NCBI GenBank assembly: GCA_900317035.1
Contig: ONFC01000004.1
Location: forward strand, 1 to 36,443
Source: an uncultured Eubacteriales bacterium
GTDB lineage: Bacteria > Bacillota > Clostridia > Saccharofermentanales > Saccharofermentanaceae
Direction: 5' to 3'
Length of the DNA stretch: 36,443 bases
The notes beneath the pieces are model-generated. The model saw only the letters and a program-made list of their open reading frames with translations, ran no database searches and had not been told where the DNA came from. Made by a program: the position numbers and the translations under genes. Positions 24,560-33,248 of this stretch are shown here, piece by piece (within the stretch, counting starts at the first letter, position 1; every line of letters starts with the position of its first letter).

Positions 24560-24591
24560 AAAAAAGTACTCCTTTTTGACGGAATGTTATG

Positions 24592-24687
24592 TAGACAGCA
24601 TATCAAAATGTGTTATAATTGCAAAGAGCCGTTGAAAAAGGCTGACGAGCTTCTCAAGAAAACTTCGCGAGGAGCTCTTTTTATTTG
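24592..24687 (+). promoter_or_regulatory. Promoter and terminator-like leader of the DUF1846 gene
   Basis: TAGACA (24592-24597), a 16-bp spacer and an extended TG-T-TATAAT (24611-24619) form a promoter. The leader then folds: GAGCTTCTC (24647-24655) pairs at 8 of 9 positions with GAGGAGCTC (24669-24677), followed by TTTTTATTT. AAAGAGC at 24623-24629 can pair with GCTCTTT at 24674-24680 and would extend or compete with that hairpin. This is the layout of a transcription attenuator about 55 bases before the start codon. It has no known riboswitch or T-box signature. Confidence 0.6.
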
Positions 24688-24740
24688 TAAAAGAACAAGG
24701 GCGGAAGGCATATCTTCCGGCAAAAGGGGCGTGAAAAAGT

Positions 24741-26225
24741 ATGTTTAAAGTAGGCTTTAGCAATGAAAAGTACGTGCAGATGCAGTCGCAGAAGATCCGT
24801 GACCGTATCGGAAAATTCGGCGGTAAGCTGTATCTGGAATTCGGCGGAAAACTCTTCGACGATTACCACGCCTCCCGTGTTCTTCCGGGCTTTGAGCCGG
24901 ACAGCAAAGTCAAGATGCTCATGGAGCTGAAGGATGAAGTCGAGATCGTTATCGCGATCAATGCGGATGCGATCGAGAAGAATAAAAGAAGAGGTGACCT
25001 CGGCATCACATACGACCAGGAAGTGCTCCGCCTGATCGATGCTTTTACCGAGATCGGCCTGTATGTCGGCTCTGTCACGATCACCCAGTATACGAACCAG
25101 CCTCTGGCTGAGCAGTTTGCTAAGAGACTGCACCAGCTGGGCATCAAGGTATATAAGCAGTATCCGATCGCGGGCTACCCGATGAATGTACCGCTCATCG
25201 TAAGTGATGAAGGATATGGTAAGAATGAATATATCGAGACGACACGTTCTCTCGTCGTTGTTACCGCTCCGGGCCCGGGTTCCGGAAAGATGGCGACCTG
25301 CCTCTCCCAGCTGTATCACGAGAATAGAAGAGGCATCAAAGCCGGATATGCGAAGTTCGAGACATTCCCGATCTGGAGCCTGCCGCTGACTCACCCGGTG
25401 AATATTGCTTATGAGGCAGCAACTGCGGACCTCGCCGATGTAAATATGATCGACCCGTTCCACCTCGAGGCCTATGGCGAGACCACTGTTAACTACAACC
25501 GTGACGTCGAGATCTTCCCGGTCGTAAATGCGATCTTCGAGAAGATCTACGGCGAGTCCCCGTACAAGAGCCCGACGGATATGGGCGTTAATATGGCAGG
25601 CTTTGCGATCGTCGATGATGAGGCATGCCGTGAAGCCAGTAAGCAGGAGATCATCCGCCGTTACTACCAGGCGAAGTGCATGGTGCGTCAGGGCCTTTCC
25701 GAGGGTCAGGACGTCAGCAAGATCGAGCTCCTGATGAATAAGTCCGGTATCGAAGTCAATGACCGCCGTGTCGTTTCCGCAGCGCTCGTCCGCGCGGAGT
25801 CCACACATGGTCCGGCAGTCGCACTTGAGCTCCCGGACGGTCAGATCGTGACCGGTAAGAATTCCGAATTCCTCGGCGCTTCGGCCGCTGTTCTTCTGAA
25901 TGCACTGAAAGTCCTCGGTGGTATCCAGCATGAGATCCCCCTGATCTCGCCGAATGTTATCGAGCCGATCCAGGATCTGAAGGTCAACCACATGGGCAAC
26001 CATAACCCGAGACTGCATACCGATGAAGTTCTGATCGCTCTTGCGATGAGTGCTGCGACGAACCCGGTCGCTGAGCTCGCGATGCAGCAGATCAATAACC
26101 TCCGCCACAGCGATGCGCACTCGACCACGATCCTTTCCGGTGTGGATGAGGGCGTCTTCAGAAAACTCGGCATCAACATCACCTGCGAGCCGGAGTACGC
26201 GAAGAAGAAACTCTATAATAAGTGA
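24741..26225 (+). CDS. DUF1846 family protein
   Basis: A 494-residue cytoplasmic protein matching the DUF1846 family along its length. It starts [18 protein letters not shown] and contains [26 protein letters not shown], a mid-protein [17 protein letters not shown] (a phosphate-binding-like Gly loop that is not a normal Walker A), [12 protein letters not shown] and [15 protein letters not shown]. The family is widespread in Firmicutes and its function is not established. Length and termini look complete. GGGGCGTGAAAAAG precedes the start. A terminator-like leader lies just upstream, so expression may be attenuated. Confidence 0.93.
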   Translation: MFKVGFSNEKYVQMQSQKIRDRIGKFGGKLYLEFGGKLFDDYHASRVLPGFEPDSKVKMLMELKDEVEIVIAINADAIEKNKRRGDLGITYDQEVLRLIDAFTEIGLYVGSVTITQYTNQPLAEQFAKRLHQLGIKVYKQYPIAGYPMNVPLIVSDEGYGKNEYIETTRSLVVVTAPGPGSGKMATCLSQLYHENRRGIKAGYAKFETFPIWSLPLTHPVNIAYEAATADLADVNMIDPFHLEAYGETTVNYNRDVEIFPVVNAIFEKIYGESPYKSPTDMGVNMAGFAIVDDEACREASKQEIIRRYYQAKCMVRQGLSEGQDVSKIELLMNKSGIEVNDRRVVSAALVRAESTHGPAVALELPDGQIVTGKNSEFLGASAAVLLNALKVLGGIQHEIPLISPNVIEPIQDLKVNHMGNHNPRLHTDEVLIALAMSAATNPVAELAMQQINNLRHSDAHSTTILSGVDEGVFRKLGINITCEPEYAKKKLYNK

Positions 26226-26293
26226 TCTGCGCTCGGGCTTCAGTAGTCTGACTTGTGCCGGTTCACTGCCGGATAGAAATGAGATAGTAGGAA

Positions 26294-26836
26294 ATGTCGA
26301 TCTGTAAGTATTGTAAACATGTCAGCGAGGATGGCACGCGCTTCTGTAAAGTATGTGGAAAAGCACTGGATGTTTTCCCGGATACGCCGGTGCCGCAAAC
26401 TTCCGGTTTCCCGCCGGTGCCGCCGCTCCCGCAGCCGGCTCCGTCTTCATATCAGAATGCGCAGAGTTCTGCTTCGGATACCCCGGAGCCGAAGACGCTG
26501 CAGAATACTCCGAATACTTTTCCGATGAATGATAAGGACAGGCAGGCATATGCCGAGAAACTTCAGAATCCGGGAAGACCGGACAATGACGGCATCTGTG
26601 TGTTAGCTCTTATCTTCGGAATGACCAGTATTTTCTTCAATCCGTTCCTTCTGAGCAGTATTCTCGCGCTTATCCTCGGTATCGTCGGACATGCCTGCGG
26701 CGGACCGAAAAAGGATATCGCGAAAGTAGGATGGATCCTCGGACTGATCACGATGATCATCTATATTGTCATCCGCGTGGTATTTGCGATATTGGCATTT
26801 AGTCTGGTCTGGTGGATCATCCGGTTCTTTATCTGA
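26294..26836 (+). CDS. Zinc-ribbon DUF4190-like membrane protein
   Basis: A 180-residue protein. The N-terminal zinc ribbon (CKYC...CKVCGKAL, residues 4-24) is followed by a Pro/Ser-rich linker (about 28-85) and two or three transmembrane helices (about 97-121 and 128-180) with the G-I-V-G-H / G-W-I-L-G-L pattern of DUF4190. Such proteins are common in Clostridia and have no assigned role. The zinc-ribbon codons GGAAAAGCACTGG contain one copy of the dispersed motif. The start context is GTAGGAAATG, a weak site. Confidence 0.85.
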   Translation: MSICKYCKHVSEDGTRFCKVCGKALDVFPDTPVPQTSGFPPVPPLPQPAPSSYQNAQSSASDTPEPKTLQNTPNTFPMNDKDRQAYAEKLQNPGRPDNDGICVLALIFGMTSIFFNPFLLSSILALILGIVGHACGGPKKDIAKVGWILGLITMIIYIVIRVVFAILAFSLVWWIIRFFI

Positions 26837-26903
26837 GCGCCGGATCCCCGCTGCGGTCCGAACTATAATGATTTGCGGCGCGAAGCCCGCCGGTGGCGCG
26901 GGA

Positions 26904-27551
26904 TCAATCGATCAAGTCTCTCCAGGAGCGGACAGCGATGTCCGCTTCTTCTTTTATATCCATCCAGTCGCCTTCAGAGACGGTGTCGTAGATGCCGACG
27001 GTCTGAAACCCGCCTTTGGCGGCACCGCGGATGGCGCCTAAGATATCCTCGAACACGGCGCAGTCAGAGGGCTCTACCCCCAGACGGGAAGCGGCGAGAA
27101 GATAGATGTCCGGGAAACCTTTGCCGCGGGTGACCTCCGTGGAGACGGTGACGTTTTGGAAAAACGGGCGAAGCTCGTATTTATCCAGGATGATGTCGAT
27201 ATTATGCTGCGGCTCCATCGAGGTCGCGATCGCCATCGGGACGCCGTGCTCATGCAGAAAAGCGAGGTACTCCCTTGCGAAAGGCTTCATCGTGATCTTC
27301 GTGCGGTAGTAGTCCGCGCACATATCGAACCACTCCTCGATGACCTGCTTCGGAGTCGCGGAAAGACCGTATCTGTCGATAGTGTAGCGGGCACCCTCTT
27401 CCCAGCCCATGCACTTGATGGCATCGGTATAATCAGGGGTGATCTGATGTCCGTGGGCGGTCAGAAAATCTGCATCGATCTGCCTCCAGACCCACATGGA
27501 GTCGAGGAGCGTTCCGTCCAGATCGAAGATCGCGGCTTTCGGTAAAAACAT
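26904..27551 (-). CDS. HAD-superfamily phosphatase / beta-phosphoglucomutase-like
   Basis: A 215-residue haloacid-dehalogenase fold protein. Motif I is AIFDLDGTLLDS (nucleophile Asp and general acid Asp), the alpha-helical cap follows, motif II is MAIATSME (Ser/Thr), motif III is the lysine in TRGKGFPDIYLLAA and motif IV is CAVFEDILGAIRGA. This arrangement with a C1 cap fits the beta-phosphoglucomutase/phosphoglycolate-phosphatase group. The substrate is not predictable. AGGAG precedes the start at 27551. It is divergent from the GGDEF-EAL gene; the shared 170-bp region holds an inverted repeat made of the dispersed motif. A candidate -10 (TATAAT, complement of 27602-27607) lies upstream. Confidence 0.93.
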   Translation of the reverse strand: MFLPKAAIFDLDGTLLDSMWVWRQIDADFLTAHGHQITPDYTDAIKCMGWEEGARYTIDRYGLSATPKQVIEEWFDMCADYYRTKITMKPFAREYLAFLHEHGVPMAIATSMEPQHNIDIILDKYELRPFFQNVTVSTEVTRGKGFPDIYLLAASRLGVEPSDCAVFEDILGAIRGAAKGGFQTVGIYDTVSEGDWMDIKEEADIAVRSWRDLID

Positions 27552-27647
27552 GCTTTTCTCCTAAAATATCAAATTCTTTGCATTTACTCTTAATGGAAAA
27601 AATTATACCATTAGGCAGATAGAATGTTTCAATTTTCAAACATTTTT

Positions 27648-27678
27648 CGAAAAGCACCTGTATTTTGAGTGCTTTTCG
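27648..27678. repeat. 10-bp inverted repeat of the dispersed motif in a divergent promoter region
   Basis: CGAAAAGCAC (27648-27657) and GTGCTTTTCG (27669-27678) form a perfect 10-bp inverted repeat with an 11-base gap, between the divergent HAD and GGDEF-EAL genes. It could be an operator. It is also the only place in the window where two copies of the motif face each other. Confidence 0.7.
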
Positions 27679-27724
27679 TGCATAATTGGAATTGCGTATA
27701 TTTACTATGGGAGTGGGAGCAGAT

Positions 27725-29593
27725 ATGGCGCAAGATTTAGATAACAGAGAAGTTCGAGCGGACGAATCATCCTTCATGGAAAGATTCGTCGATACCAGTC
27801 TGCATCCTGCAGAGAATCATCGTTTCGCTGCGTTAAAGATCGCCGCATATGTGATTTTGTTCCTTCTCTTTGTCGTATTAAATGCATTAGTTGGTTCTGT
27901 TTCCGCACTTGATTTCCTGGTCCCTTTCCGTGGAGTTTTCTCACTCGTGCAGCTTATGCTCTCGATCCTGATCGTCCAGTCCCAGAGCATGAAGGGTTTT
28001 TACGCAGTGATCGTAGTGTCGGTGCTGCAGATCGTTGCGACGATCGTGGCAATGGTCCGGTTCGAAGATACTTTCGCACTGAACGGTCTGGCGACAACGA
28101 TCTTGAGCGTGATCATCGTCGGCATCATCCTGGCATACAACCGTCGCGTGGCGCATGAGATCGAGCGGGTCGCCTCAAAGACCGAGGAACTCGAGCAGGC
28201 CAATACCGATCTTAAGAAGAGAGAAGAAGAGACGAAGCGCCAGAATACGCTTCTTAAGGAATATAACCGTGCGATGAAGGAGAATGAGGAACGTCTCTAC
28301 CAGATGAACCACTTCGACACGGTCACCGGACTTCCGAACCGCGTGAAGATCACCGACCGTATGGATCTTCTGATCAGTATCCTTTCGAACAAGAACATGC
28401 CGTTTGCCCTGATCTATGTGGATCTCGACAACTTTAAGACGATCAATGACTCCATGGGTCATAAGGTCGGTGATATGGTGCTGCAGTCCGCGGCATCCCG
28501 CCTGACTTCCTCGATCGATCAGGAAGACATGATCGGCCGCTGGGGCGGAGATGAGTTTGCGATCATCGTGCAGCGCCAGTTCTCGGACGAAGACATGCTC
28601 AATTACGTTGAGAACCTAAGAGATACACTCTCCAAGCCATTTAGTATCGAAGAATCCGAGTACACCGTGACCGCCAGCTTCGGTGTGTCCTTCTTCCCGC
28701 AGGACGGAACGACATCCGCCGAGCTGATCAAGTGCGCGGAGACCGCGATGTATAAGGCAAAAGAATACGGCAAGAACATGGTGCAGTTCTTCAGAAAAGA
28801 GATGAAGGACGACATCATGCGGAAGATGAAGTACGAGAGCAAGCTTCTGAGCTCGATCAAGAACAGGGAACTGTATCTCGCATTCCAGCCGCAGTTTGAT
28901 ATGAAAGAGAGAAAGCTCCGCGGATTCGAGGCACTCTGCCGATGGAATTCCGAGAGATTCGGCGAAGTTCCGCCGACGGAGTTTATCCCGGTTGCCGAGT
29001 CTGTCGGCTTTATCGTGCCGCTCGGTGAGTGGGTCCTCGAGACTGCCTGCCTGACACTGAACCGCATCAAAGAGACATATAACTGGGACGGCATCATGTC
29101 CGTCAATATTTCCGCTGTCCAGCTGATGAGCCCGATGTTCCTGCAGTCCGTCAAGCGCATCATCCAGAAGACCGGTGTCGATACGAAGAACCTCGAGTTC
29201 GAAGTTACCGAGTCCGTCATGGTTTCAAATGTTGATTATGCTGTAAAAGTACTCAAAGAGATCTCCGCGATGGGTATTACCGTCGCACTCGACGACTTTG
29301 GTACCGGTTACTCTTCACTGAACTATCTCCAGCAGCTCCCGATCAATGTACTGAAGATCGATAAGTCGTTCGTCGATGAGCTCCCGATCAAGAATGCCCA
29401 GCGCCTCATGGTCGGCTCGATCATCGGTCTGGTGCACCAGATGAAGATCAAGGTCGTCGCCGAAGGTGTCGATGACAGAAGACAGCTCGATATCCTCACG
29501 AAGTACCAGTGCGACTTCGTACAGGGAAATATCTGGGGCTGCCCGATCCTGGAAAACGAGGTAGGAGTGCTTTTCGAGACGAAACCTGTCTGA
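27725..29593 (+). CDS. Membrane GGDEF-EAL protein (c-di-GMP turnover)
   Basis: A 622-residue protein with several N-terminal transmembrane helices (about 35-140), a coiled-coil linker (about 145-200), a GGDEF domain (intact GGDEF at residues 274-278) and an EAL domain (EAL at 402-404). The EAL domain keeps DDFGTGYSSL, LKIDKSFV and VAEGVD, so phosphodiesterase activity is likely. GGDEF activity is also possible. No RxxD inhibitory site stands five residues before GGDEF. The start at 27725 has GAGTGGGAG upstream; upstream ATGs at 27686 and 27707 lack a site. The final codons include one copy of the dispersed motif. The signal sensed by the membrane part is unknown. Confidence 0.93.
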   Translation: MAQDLDNREVRADESSFMERFVDTSLHPAENHRFAALKIAAYVILFLLFVVLNALVGSVSALDFLVPFRGVFSLVQLMLSILIVQSQSMKGFYAVIVVSVLQIVATIVAMVRFEDTFALNGLATTILSVIIVGIILAYNRRVAHEIERVASKTEELEQANTDLKKREEETKRQNTLLKEYNRAMKENEERLYQMNHFDTVTGLPNRVKITDRMDLLISILSNKNMPFALIYVDLDNFKTINDSMGHKVGDMVLQSAASRLTSSIDQEDMIGRWGGDEFAIIVQRQFSDEDMLNYVENLRDTLSKPFSIEESEYTVTASFGVSFFPQDGTTSAELIKCAETAMYKAKEYGKNMVQFFRKEMKDDIMRKMKYESKLLSSIKNRELYLAFQPQFDMKERKLRGFEALCRWNSERFGEVPPTEFIPVAESVGFIVPLGEWVLETACLTLNRIKETYNWDGIMSVNISAVQLMSPMFLQSVKRIIQKTGVDTKNLEFEVTESVMVSNVDYAVKVLKEISAMGITVALDDFGTGYSSLNYLQQLPINVLKIDKSFVDELPIKNAQRLMVGSIIGLVHQMKIKVVAEGVDDRRQLDILTKYQCDFVQGNIWGCPILENEVGVLFETKPV

Positions 29594-29792
29594 CGGCCTG
29601 ACGGAAGAACGGCCGGCCAGCCGGGGTATCCCTGACAAGTGCTTTTCGCGCGGAAAAGACGGAACGCCACCCCGTAAGGTCATAGGAGTTTGCATTTTCT
29701 TTCGCTTTTTTGCCTTTCTTGCCCCAAAGCGCAATTTAACCGTTCCTTTTCTGAATTTATGGGTGTATGCTAATCCCGTTAAATAATCCTAT

Positions 29793-29829
29793 GCTGTGAT
29801 ATTCCGCAATGATGTATCACGGCTTTTTT
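29793..29829 (+). terminator. Terminator-like hairpin just before the fusion gene
   Basis: GCTGTGATA (29793-29801) pairs with TATCACGGC (29815-29823), 9 bp including one T-G pair, followed by six T (29824-29829). The ribosome binding site ACGGAGG of the 29847 gene begins right after it. It either ends transcription from upstream or is an attenuator. A -10-like TATGCT lies at 29766-29771. From 29594 to 29792 I see otherwise only GC-rich sequence with one motif copy (29638). Confidence 0.65.
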
Positions 29830-29846
29830 GACGGAGGTTTTTCGAA

Positions 29847-32459
29847 ATGGCGATGAAGCTTGCTTTTTCTACACTGGCATGCCCCGAGTGGTCCTGGAAG
29901 GACATCTATCCGATGGCTCACGACCTTGGCTATGCGGGAATCGAGATCAGAGGACTTGGTGAAGAGATCACCGCGTCCCATGCAAAGCCGTTCCTTCCGT
30001 CGGAAGTGGACCGCACCATGGAAAACCTTAGAAAGCTCGGTTTGGAGATTCCATGCTTCTCCTCCAACTGTGTACTGGCTTACGAAGACGGCGCCAAGAT
30101 CGCGCCGACCGAGATCGGTGAATATGTCGCACTTGCCAATAAGTGCGGTGCTTCCTATGTACGTATCCTCGCGGATGCCCATCCGGCACCGGAAGGCGAA
30201 GTCGATGATGAGAAGATCATCGCAGAGTTGAAGGATCTGGCTCCGCTGTGCGAGGGCAAGAACGTCACACTGCTTGTCGAGACCAATGGTGTTTATGCAG
30301 ATACCGCGCGTCTTCGTAAACTCATCGAGGCGGTAGATTCTCCTTACGTAAAAGTACTCTGGGACGTGCATCACCCGTTCCGTTATTTCGGCGAGTCCGT
30401 CGAGACAACATGGGCAAATGTCGGTGAGTATGTCCGCTATATCCACGTGAAGGATTCCATCAAGGAAGAAGACGGAACCGTGGCTTACCGCCTGCCGGGA
30501 CACGGAGATCTTCCGCTGGAAGCGCTTTTCGAGCTGCTGGATAAAAACGGCTACGACGGATTTGTATCCCTCGAGTGGGTAAAGAGATGGGCCAAAGAGA
30601 TCGAGAGTGCAGCGATCGTATTCCCGCAGTTCATCAACTTCGTAAGGACCTGGGAGAAGACCAAGGGCACGAAGAAAGTGATCGAGCCTTCTAAGAAAGA
30701 AAGCAAGGCACAGGTTCGTCCGGAGGCTCCGATCGAGGTCGTTCCTTCCAATATCAAGTATGTCGAAAAAGGCAAGGGCCAGAGAATGTTCGAGAAGGAC
30801 GTGCTCGTCGAGATGACCTTCGGTCAGATGCTCGATAAGGTCGCGACCGAGTTCCCGGATCAGACTGCTTTTGCCTACACGATGCGTGACTATACAAGAA
30901 CATACAGCGAGTTCAGAGATGATGTAGACCGTGTTTCCAAGATGCTCATGGCGATGGGCGTCAAGAAGGACTCTCACGTAGCGCTCTGGGCCACCAACCG
31001 TCCGCAGTGGTTCCTGACATTCTGGGCCTGCGTACGTATCGGCGCGGTTCTGGTTACCGTAAATACTGCCTATAAGATCCACGAGATCGAGTACCTGCTG
31101 CGTCAGTCCGATTCCGACACGCTCGTCATGATGGACGGCTACAAGGACATCAACTACGTCGATATCGTCAATGAGATCTGCCCTGAACTTGCGAAATCCA
31201 AGCCGGGCGAGATGGTCTCCGAGAGACTTCCGTACTTAAAGAACGTCATCACGATCGACAACCGTTACGACGGCTGCTTCTTCTGGGACGATGAGTTCGA
31301 GACGGCAGACGGCAAGGTCAGCGATGCGGATCTGCGCGCCATGATCGATGCGACAAAACCGGACGAAGTCTGCAACATGCAGTACACATCCGGTACGACA
31401 GGTTTCCCGAAGGGCGTTATGCTCACGCACAGAAACGTTCTCAACAACGGTAAGTGCATCGGTGACTGCATGAACCTCTCCACCGAGGACAGACTCCTGA
31501 TCCAGGTGCCGATGTTCCACTGCTTCGGTATGGTACTCGCAATGACCGCTTCCGTAACCCACGGTGTTACGATGGTCCCGCTCGATTACTTCTCTCCTCG
31601 AAAAGTACTTGCTTCCATCACGGCCCGCCGTGTTACAGCGATGCATGGTGTTCCGACGATGTTTATCGCGCTTCTTGAGAATCCGGACTTCGAGCAGACA
31701 GATTTCTCTTACATGAGAACAGGTATCATGGCAGGATCTCCCTGCCCGATCCCGGTCATGGAAGACGTTGTGAATAAGATGAACATGAAAGAGATCACGA
31801 TCGTTTACGGTCAGACAGAGGCTGCTCCGGGATGCACCCAGAGCCGTGTCGATGACTCTATCGAAGTCCGTGTACAGACTGTCGGTAAAGAACTTCCGGG
31901 TGTTGAGTGCCGCATCGTAGATCCTGCTACCAATGAAGTCCTGCCGGATAACGTAGATGGTGAGTTCTGCGCACGCGGTTACAACATCATGAAGGGCTAC
32001 TACAAAATGCCGGAGGCGACGAAGGCTGCGATCGATGAAGATGGTTGGCTCCATACAGGTGACCTGGCCCGCCGTACACCGGAAGGCTACTACAAGATCA
32101 CCGGCCGTATCAAGGATATGATCATCCGTGGTGGTGAGAACATCTACCCGAAGGAGATCGAAGAGTTCATCTATACACATCCTGATGTTTCCGACGTTCA
32201 GGTCATCGGTGTTCCGGATGAGCAGTATGGTGAAGAGATCATGGCCTGCATCATCAAGAAGGAAGGTTCCACGCTTACTGAAGATGATGTTAAGAAGTAT
32301 GTCAAAGATCACATGGCAAAGCACAAGACTCCGCGTTATGTCGCTTTCGTTGACGCTTTCCCGATGAACGCAGCAGGCAAGATCCTGAAGTTCAAGATGA
32401 GAGAAGATGCGGTCAAGATGCTGGGCCTGGAGAAGGCTTCGAAGATCGAGACAGCCTAA
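29847..32459 (+). CDS. Fusion: sugar-phosphate isomerase-like TIM barrel + acyl-CoA synthetase-like AMP-binding enzyme
   Basis: An 870-residue, two-domain protein. Residues 1-275 are a TIM barrel of the sugar phosphate isomerase/epimerase (AP endonuclease 2) type: LAFSTLACPEW, LLVETNG, VLWDVHHPFR, IHVKDS and the final FVSLEW, giving the expected metal ligands E, D, H and E. A charged linker (about 276-305) follows. The rest (about 310-870) is an adenylate-forming enzyme: QYTSGTTGFPKGVMLTH (P-loop starting near 513), GQTEAAPG, WLHTGDLA, GRIKDMIIRGGENIYP and the catalytic lysine K845 in NAAGKILK. All core motifs are present. The second part most resembles medium/long-chain acyl-CoA synthetases. 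Which substrate couples the two domains is unknown. A terminator-like hairpin lies between promoter and start. Confidence 0.93.
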   Translation: MAMKLAFSTLACPEWSWKDIYPMAHDLGYAGIEIRGLGEEITASHAKPFLPSEVDRTMENLRKLGLEIPCFSSNCVLAYEDGAKIAPTEIGEYVALANKCGASYVRILADAHPAPEGEVDDEKIIAELKDLAPLCEGKNVTLLVETNGVYADTARLRKLIEAVDSPYVKVLWDVHHPFRYFGESVETTWANVGEYVRYIHVKDSIKEEDGTVAYRLPGHGDLPLEALFELLDKNGYDGFVSLEWVKRWAKEIESAAIVFPQFINFVRTWEKTKGTKKVIEPSKKESKAQVRPEAPIEVVPSNIKYVEKGKGQRMFEKDVLVEMTFGQMLDKVATEFPDQTAFAYTMRDYTRTYSEFRDDVDRVSKMLMAMGVKKDSHVALWATNRPQWFLTFWACVRIGAVLVTVNTAYKIHEIEYLLRQSDSDTLVMMDGYKDINYVDIVNEICPELAKSKPGEMVSERLPYLKNVITIDNRYDGCFFWDDEFETADGKVSDADLRAMIDATKPDEVCNMQYTSGTTGFPKGVMLTHRNVLNNGKCIGDCMNLSTEDRLLIQVPMFHCFGMVLAMTASVTHGVTMVPLDYFSPRKVLASITARRVTAMHGVPTMFIALLENPDFEQTDFSYMRTGIMAGSPCPIPVMEDVVNKMNMKEITIVYGQTEAAPGCTQSRVDDSIEVRVQTVGKELPGVECRIVDPATNEVLPDNVDGEFCARGYNIMKGYYKMPEATKAAIDEDGWLHTGDLARRTPEGYYKITGRIKDMIIRGGENIYPKEIEEFIYTHPDVSDVQVIGVPDEQYGEEIMACIIKKEGSTLTEDDVKKYVKDHMAKHKTPRYVAFVDAFPMNAAGKILKFKMREDAVKMLGLEKASKIETA

Positions 32460-32567
32460 TTAAGTAAGAGCAACAAAATAACCTCTCCTCGACTCAAACA
32501 GTACGCTTCGCGTAACTCGTCGCTGAGAGGTTTTTTGTTGCTCTTTTTTGAGGCTGTCTCGATCTTC
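32441..32567. repeat. Long interrupted inverted repeat over the end of the fusion gene
   Basis: Three nested arms: GAAGATCGAGACAGCCT (32441-32457) with AGGCTGTCTCGATCTTC (32551-32567), 17 bp; AAGAGCAACAAAA (32466-32478) with TTTTGTTGCTCTT (32533-32545), 13 bp; ACCTCTC (32481-32487) with GAGAGGT (32525-32531), 7 bp. The loop is 37 bases. The outer left arm contains the last five codons. The middle and inner arms plus the T-rich stretch work as a terminator; the extra 17-bp outer arm does not need to exist for that. Confidence 0.9.
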
Positions 32568-32624
32568 TTTTGCCTTTCGGGGACTCGTCGCTTGGGTTTT
32601 TGTGGCATTATTAGGATAGATTGT

Positions 32625-32660
32625 TGTAACACTTTGTGGTGTTTTGTTGATATATAGGGT
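32625..32660 (+). promoter_or_regulatory. Possible ECF-type promoter of the sigma/serpin operon
   Basis: TGTAAC (32625-32630) resembles the AAC-containing -35 of ECF sigma promoters, and a -10 would lie near 32646-32655 (TTGATATATA). If right, the sigma factor transcribes its own operon. Only one site is seen, so this is weak. Confidence 0.35.
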
Positions 32661-32690
32661 GAAAGCTTTAGTGAAGGTGAGGATTGCCGG

Positions 32691-33248
32691 GTGCGTGACA
32701 GTGAGATTGTGGATCTCTTTTTGAGACGGGATGAAGAAGCGCTTCGTGTCGTGTCGGATCAGTACGGCGCGAGACTGAATCATATTTCGTTCCGTATCAC
32801 ACAGGATGAACAGACCGCGGAAGAATGTGTGAATGATACGTATCTGGAAGCCTGGAACCGTATTCCGCCGAGTGAGCCGAGAGAGTATCTTCTGGCTTTT
32901 CTCTCGAAGATCATACGGGCAAAATCACTGAACCGCTGCATATACGAACATCGGTGCAAGCGGCATGCGTATGTCGAGGAACTATCTTCCGAACTGGAAC
33001 AGTGTATTCCTTCCAAGATCAGCGTCGAAGAAGAGATAGAAGGAAAAGCTTTTGCGGAGGTAGTCAGCCGGTTTCTTCTGGCGCAGCCGGATGAAAAAAG
33101 AAGAGTGTTTGTCAGACGATATTTCTATATGGAAAACACATCGGTTATTGCGGCTGCGTATGGATTTAGTGATAACAAAGTCCGGACGATGCTTTCCCGG
33201 ATGCGAAAGGAACTGAAAAGTTTTCTGGAAAAGGAGGATTTCCTATGA
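32691..33248 (+). CDS. ECF-type sigma-70 family sigma factor
   Basis: A 185-residue sigma factor with region 2 (FLRRDEEALRVVSDQYGARL..., with DEQTAEECVNDTYLEAWNRIPP as the region 2.2-2.4 core) and region 4 (FVRRYFYMENTSVIAAAYGFSDNKVRTMLSRMRKELKSFL). It begins with GTG, with GTGAGG ten bases upstream. The stop overlaps the ATG of the serpin (ATGA at 33245-33248), the arrangement usual for a sigma factor and its anti-sigma factor. It is probably held inactive by the N terminus of that membrane protein. Confidence 0.93.
   Translation: MRDSEIVDLFLRRDEEALRVVSDQYGARLNHISFRITQDEQTAEECVNDTYLEAWNRIPPSEPREYLLAFLSKIIRAKSLNRCIYEHRCKRHAYVEELSSELEQCIPSKISVEEEIEGKAFAEVVSRFLLAQPDEKRRVFVRRYFYMENTSVIAAAYGFSDNKVRTMLSRMRKELKSFLEKEDFL

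Noticed and set aside
24681-26120. 479-codon minus-strand frame opposite the DUF1846 gene
   Set aside because: It is the antisense of a strongly conserved gene, has no ribosome binding site and reads as low-hydrophobicity nonsense; likewise the 421-codon frame at 29817-31082 opposite the fusion gene and the 328-codon frame at 1263-2249.
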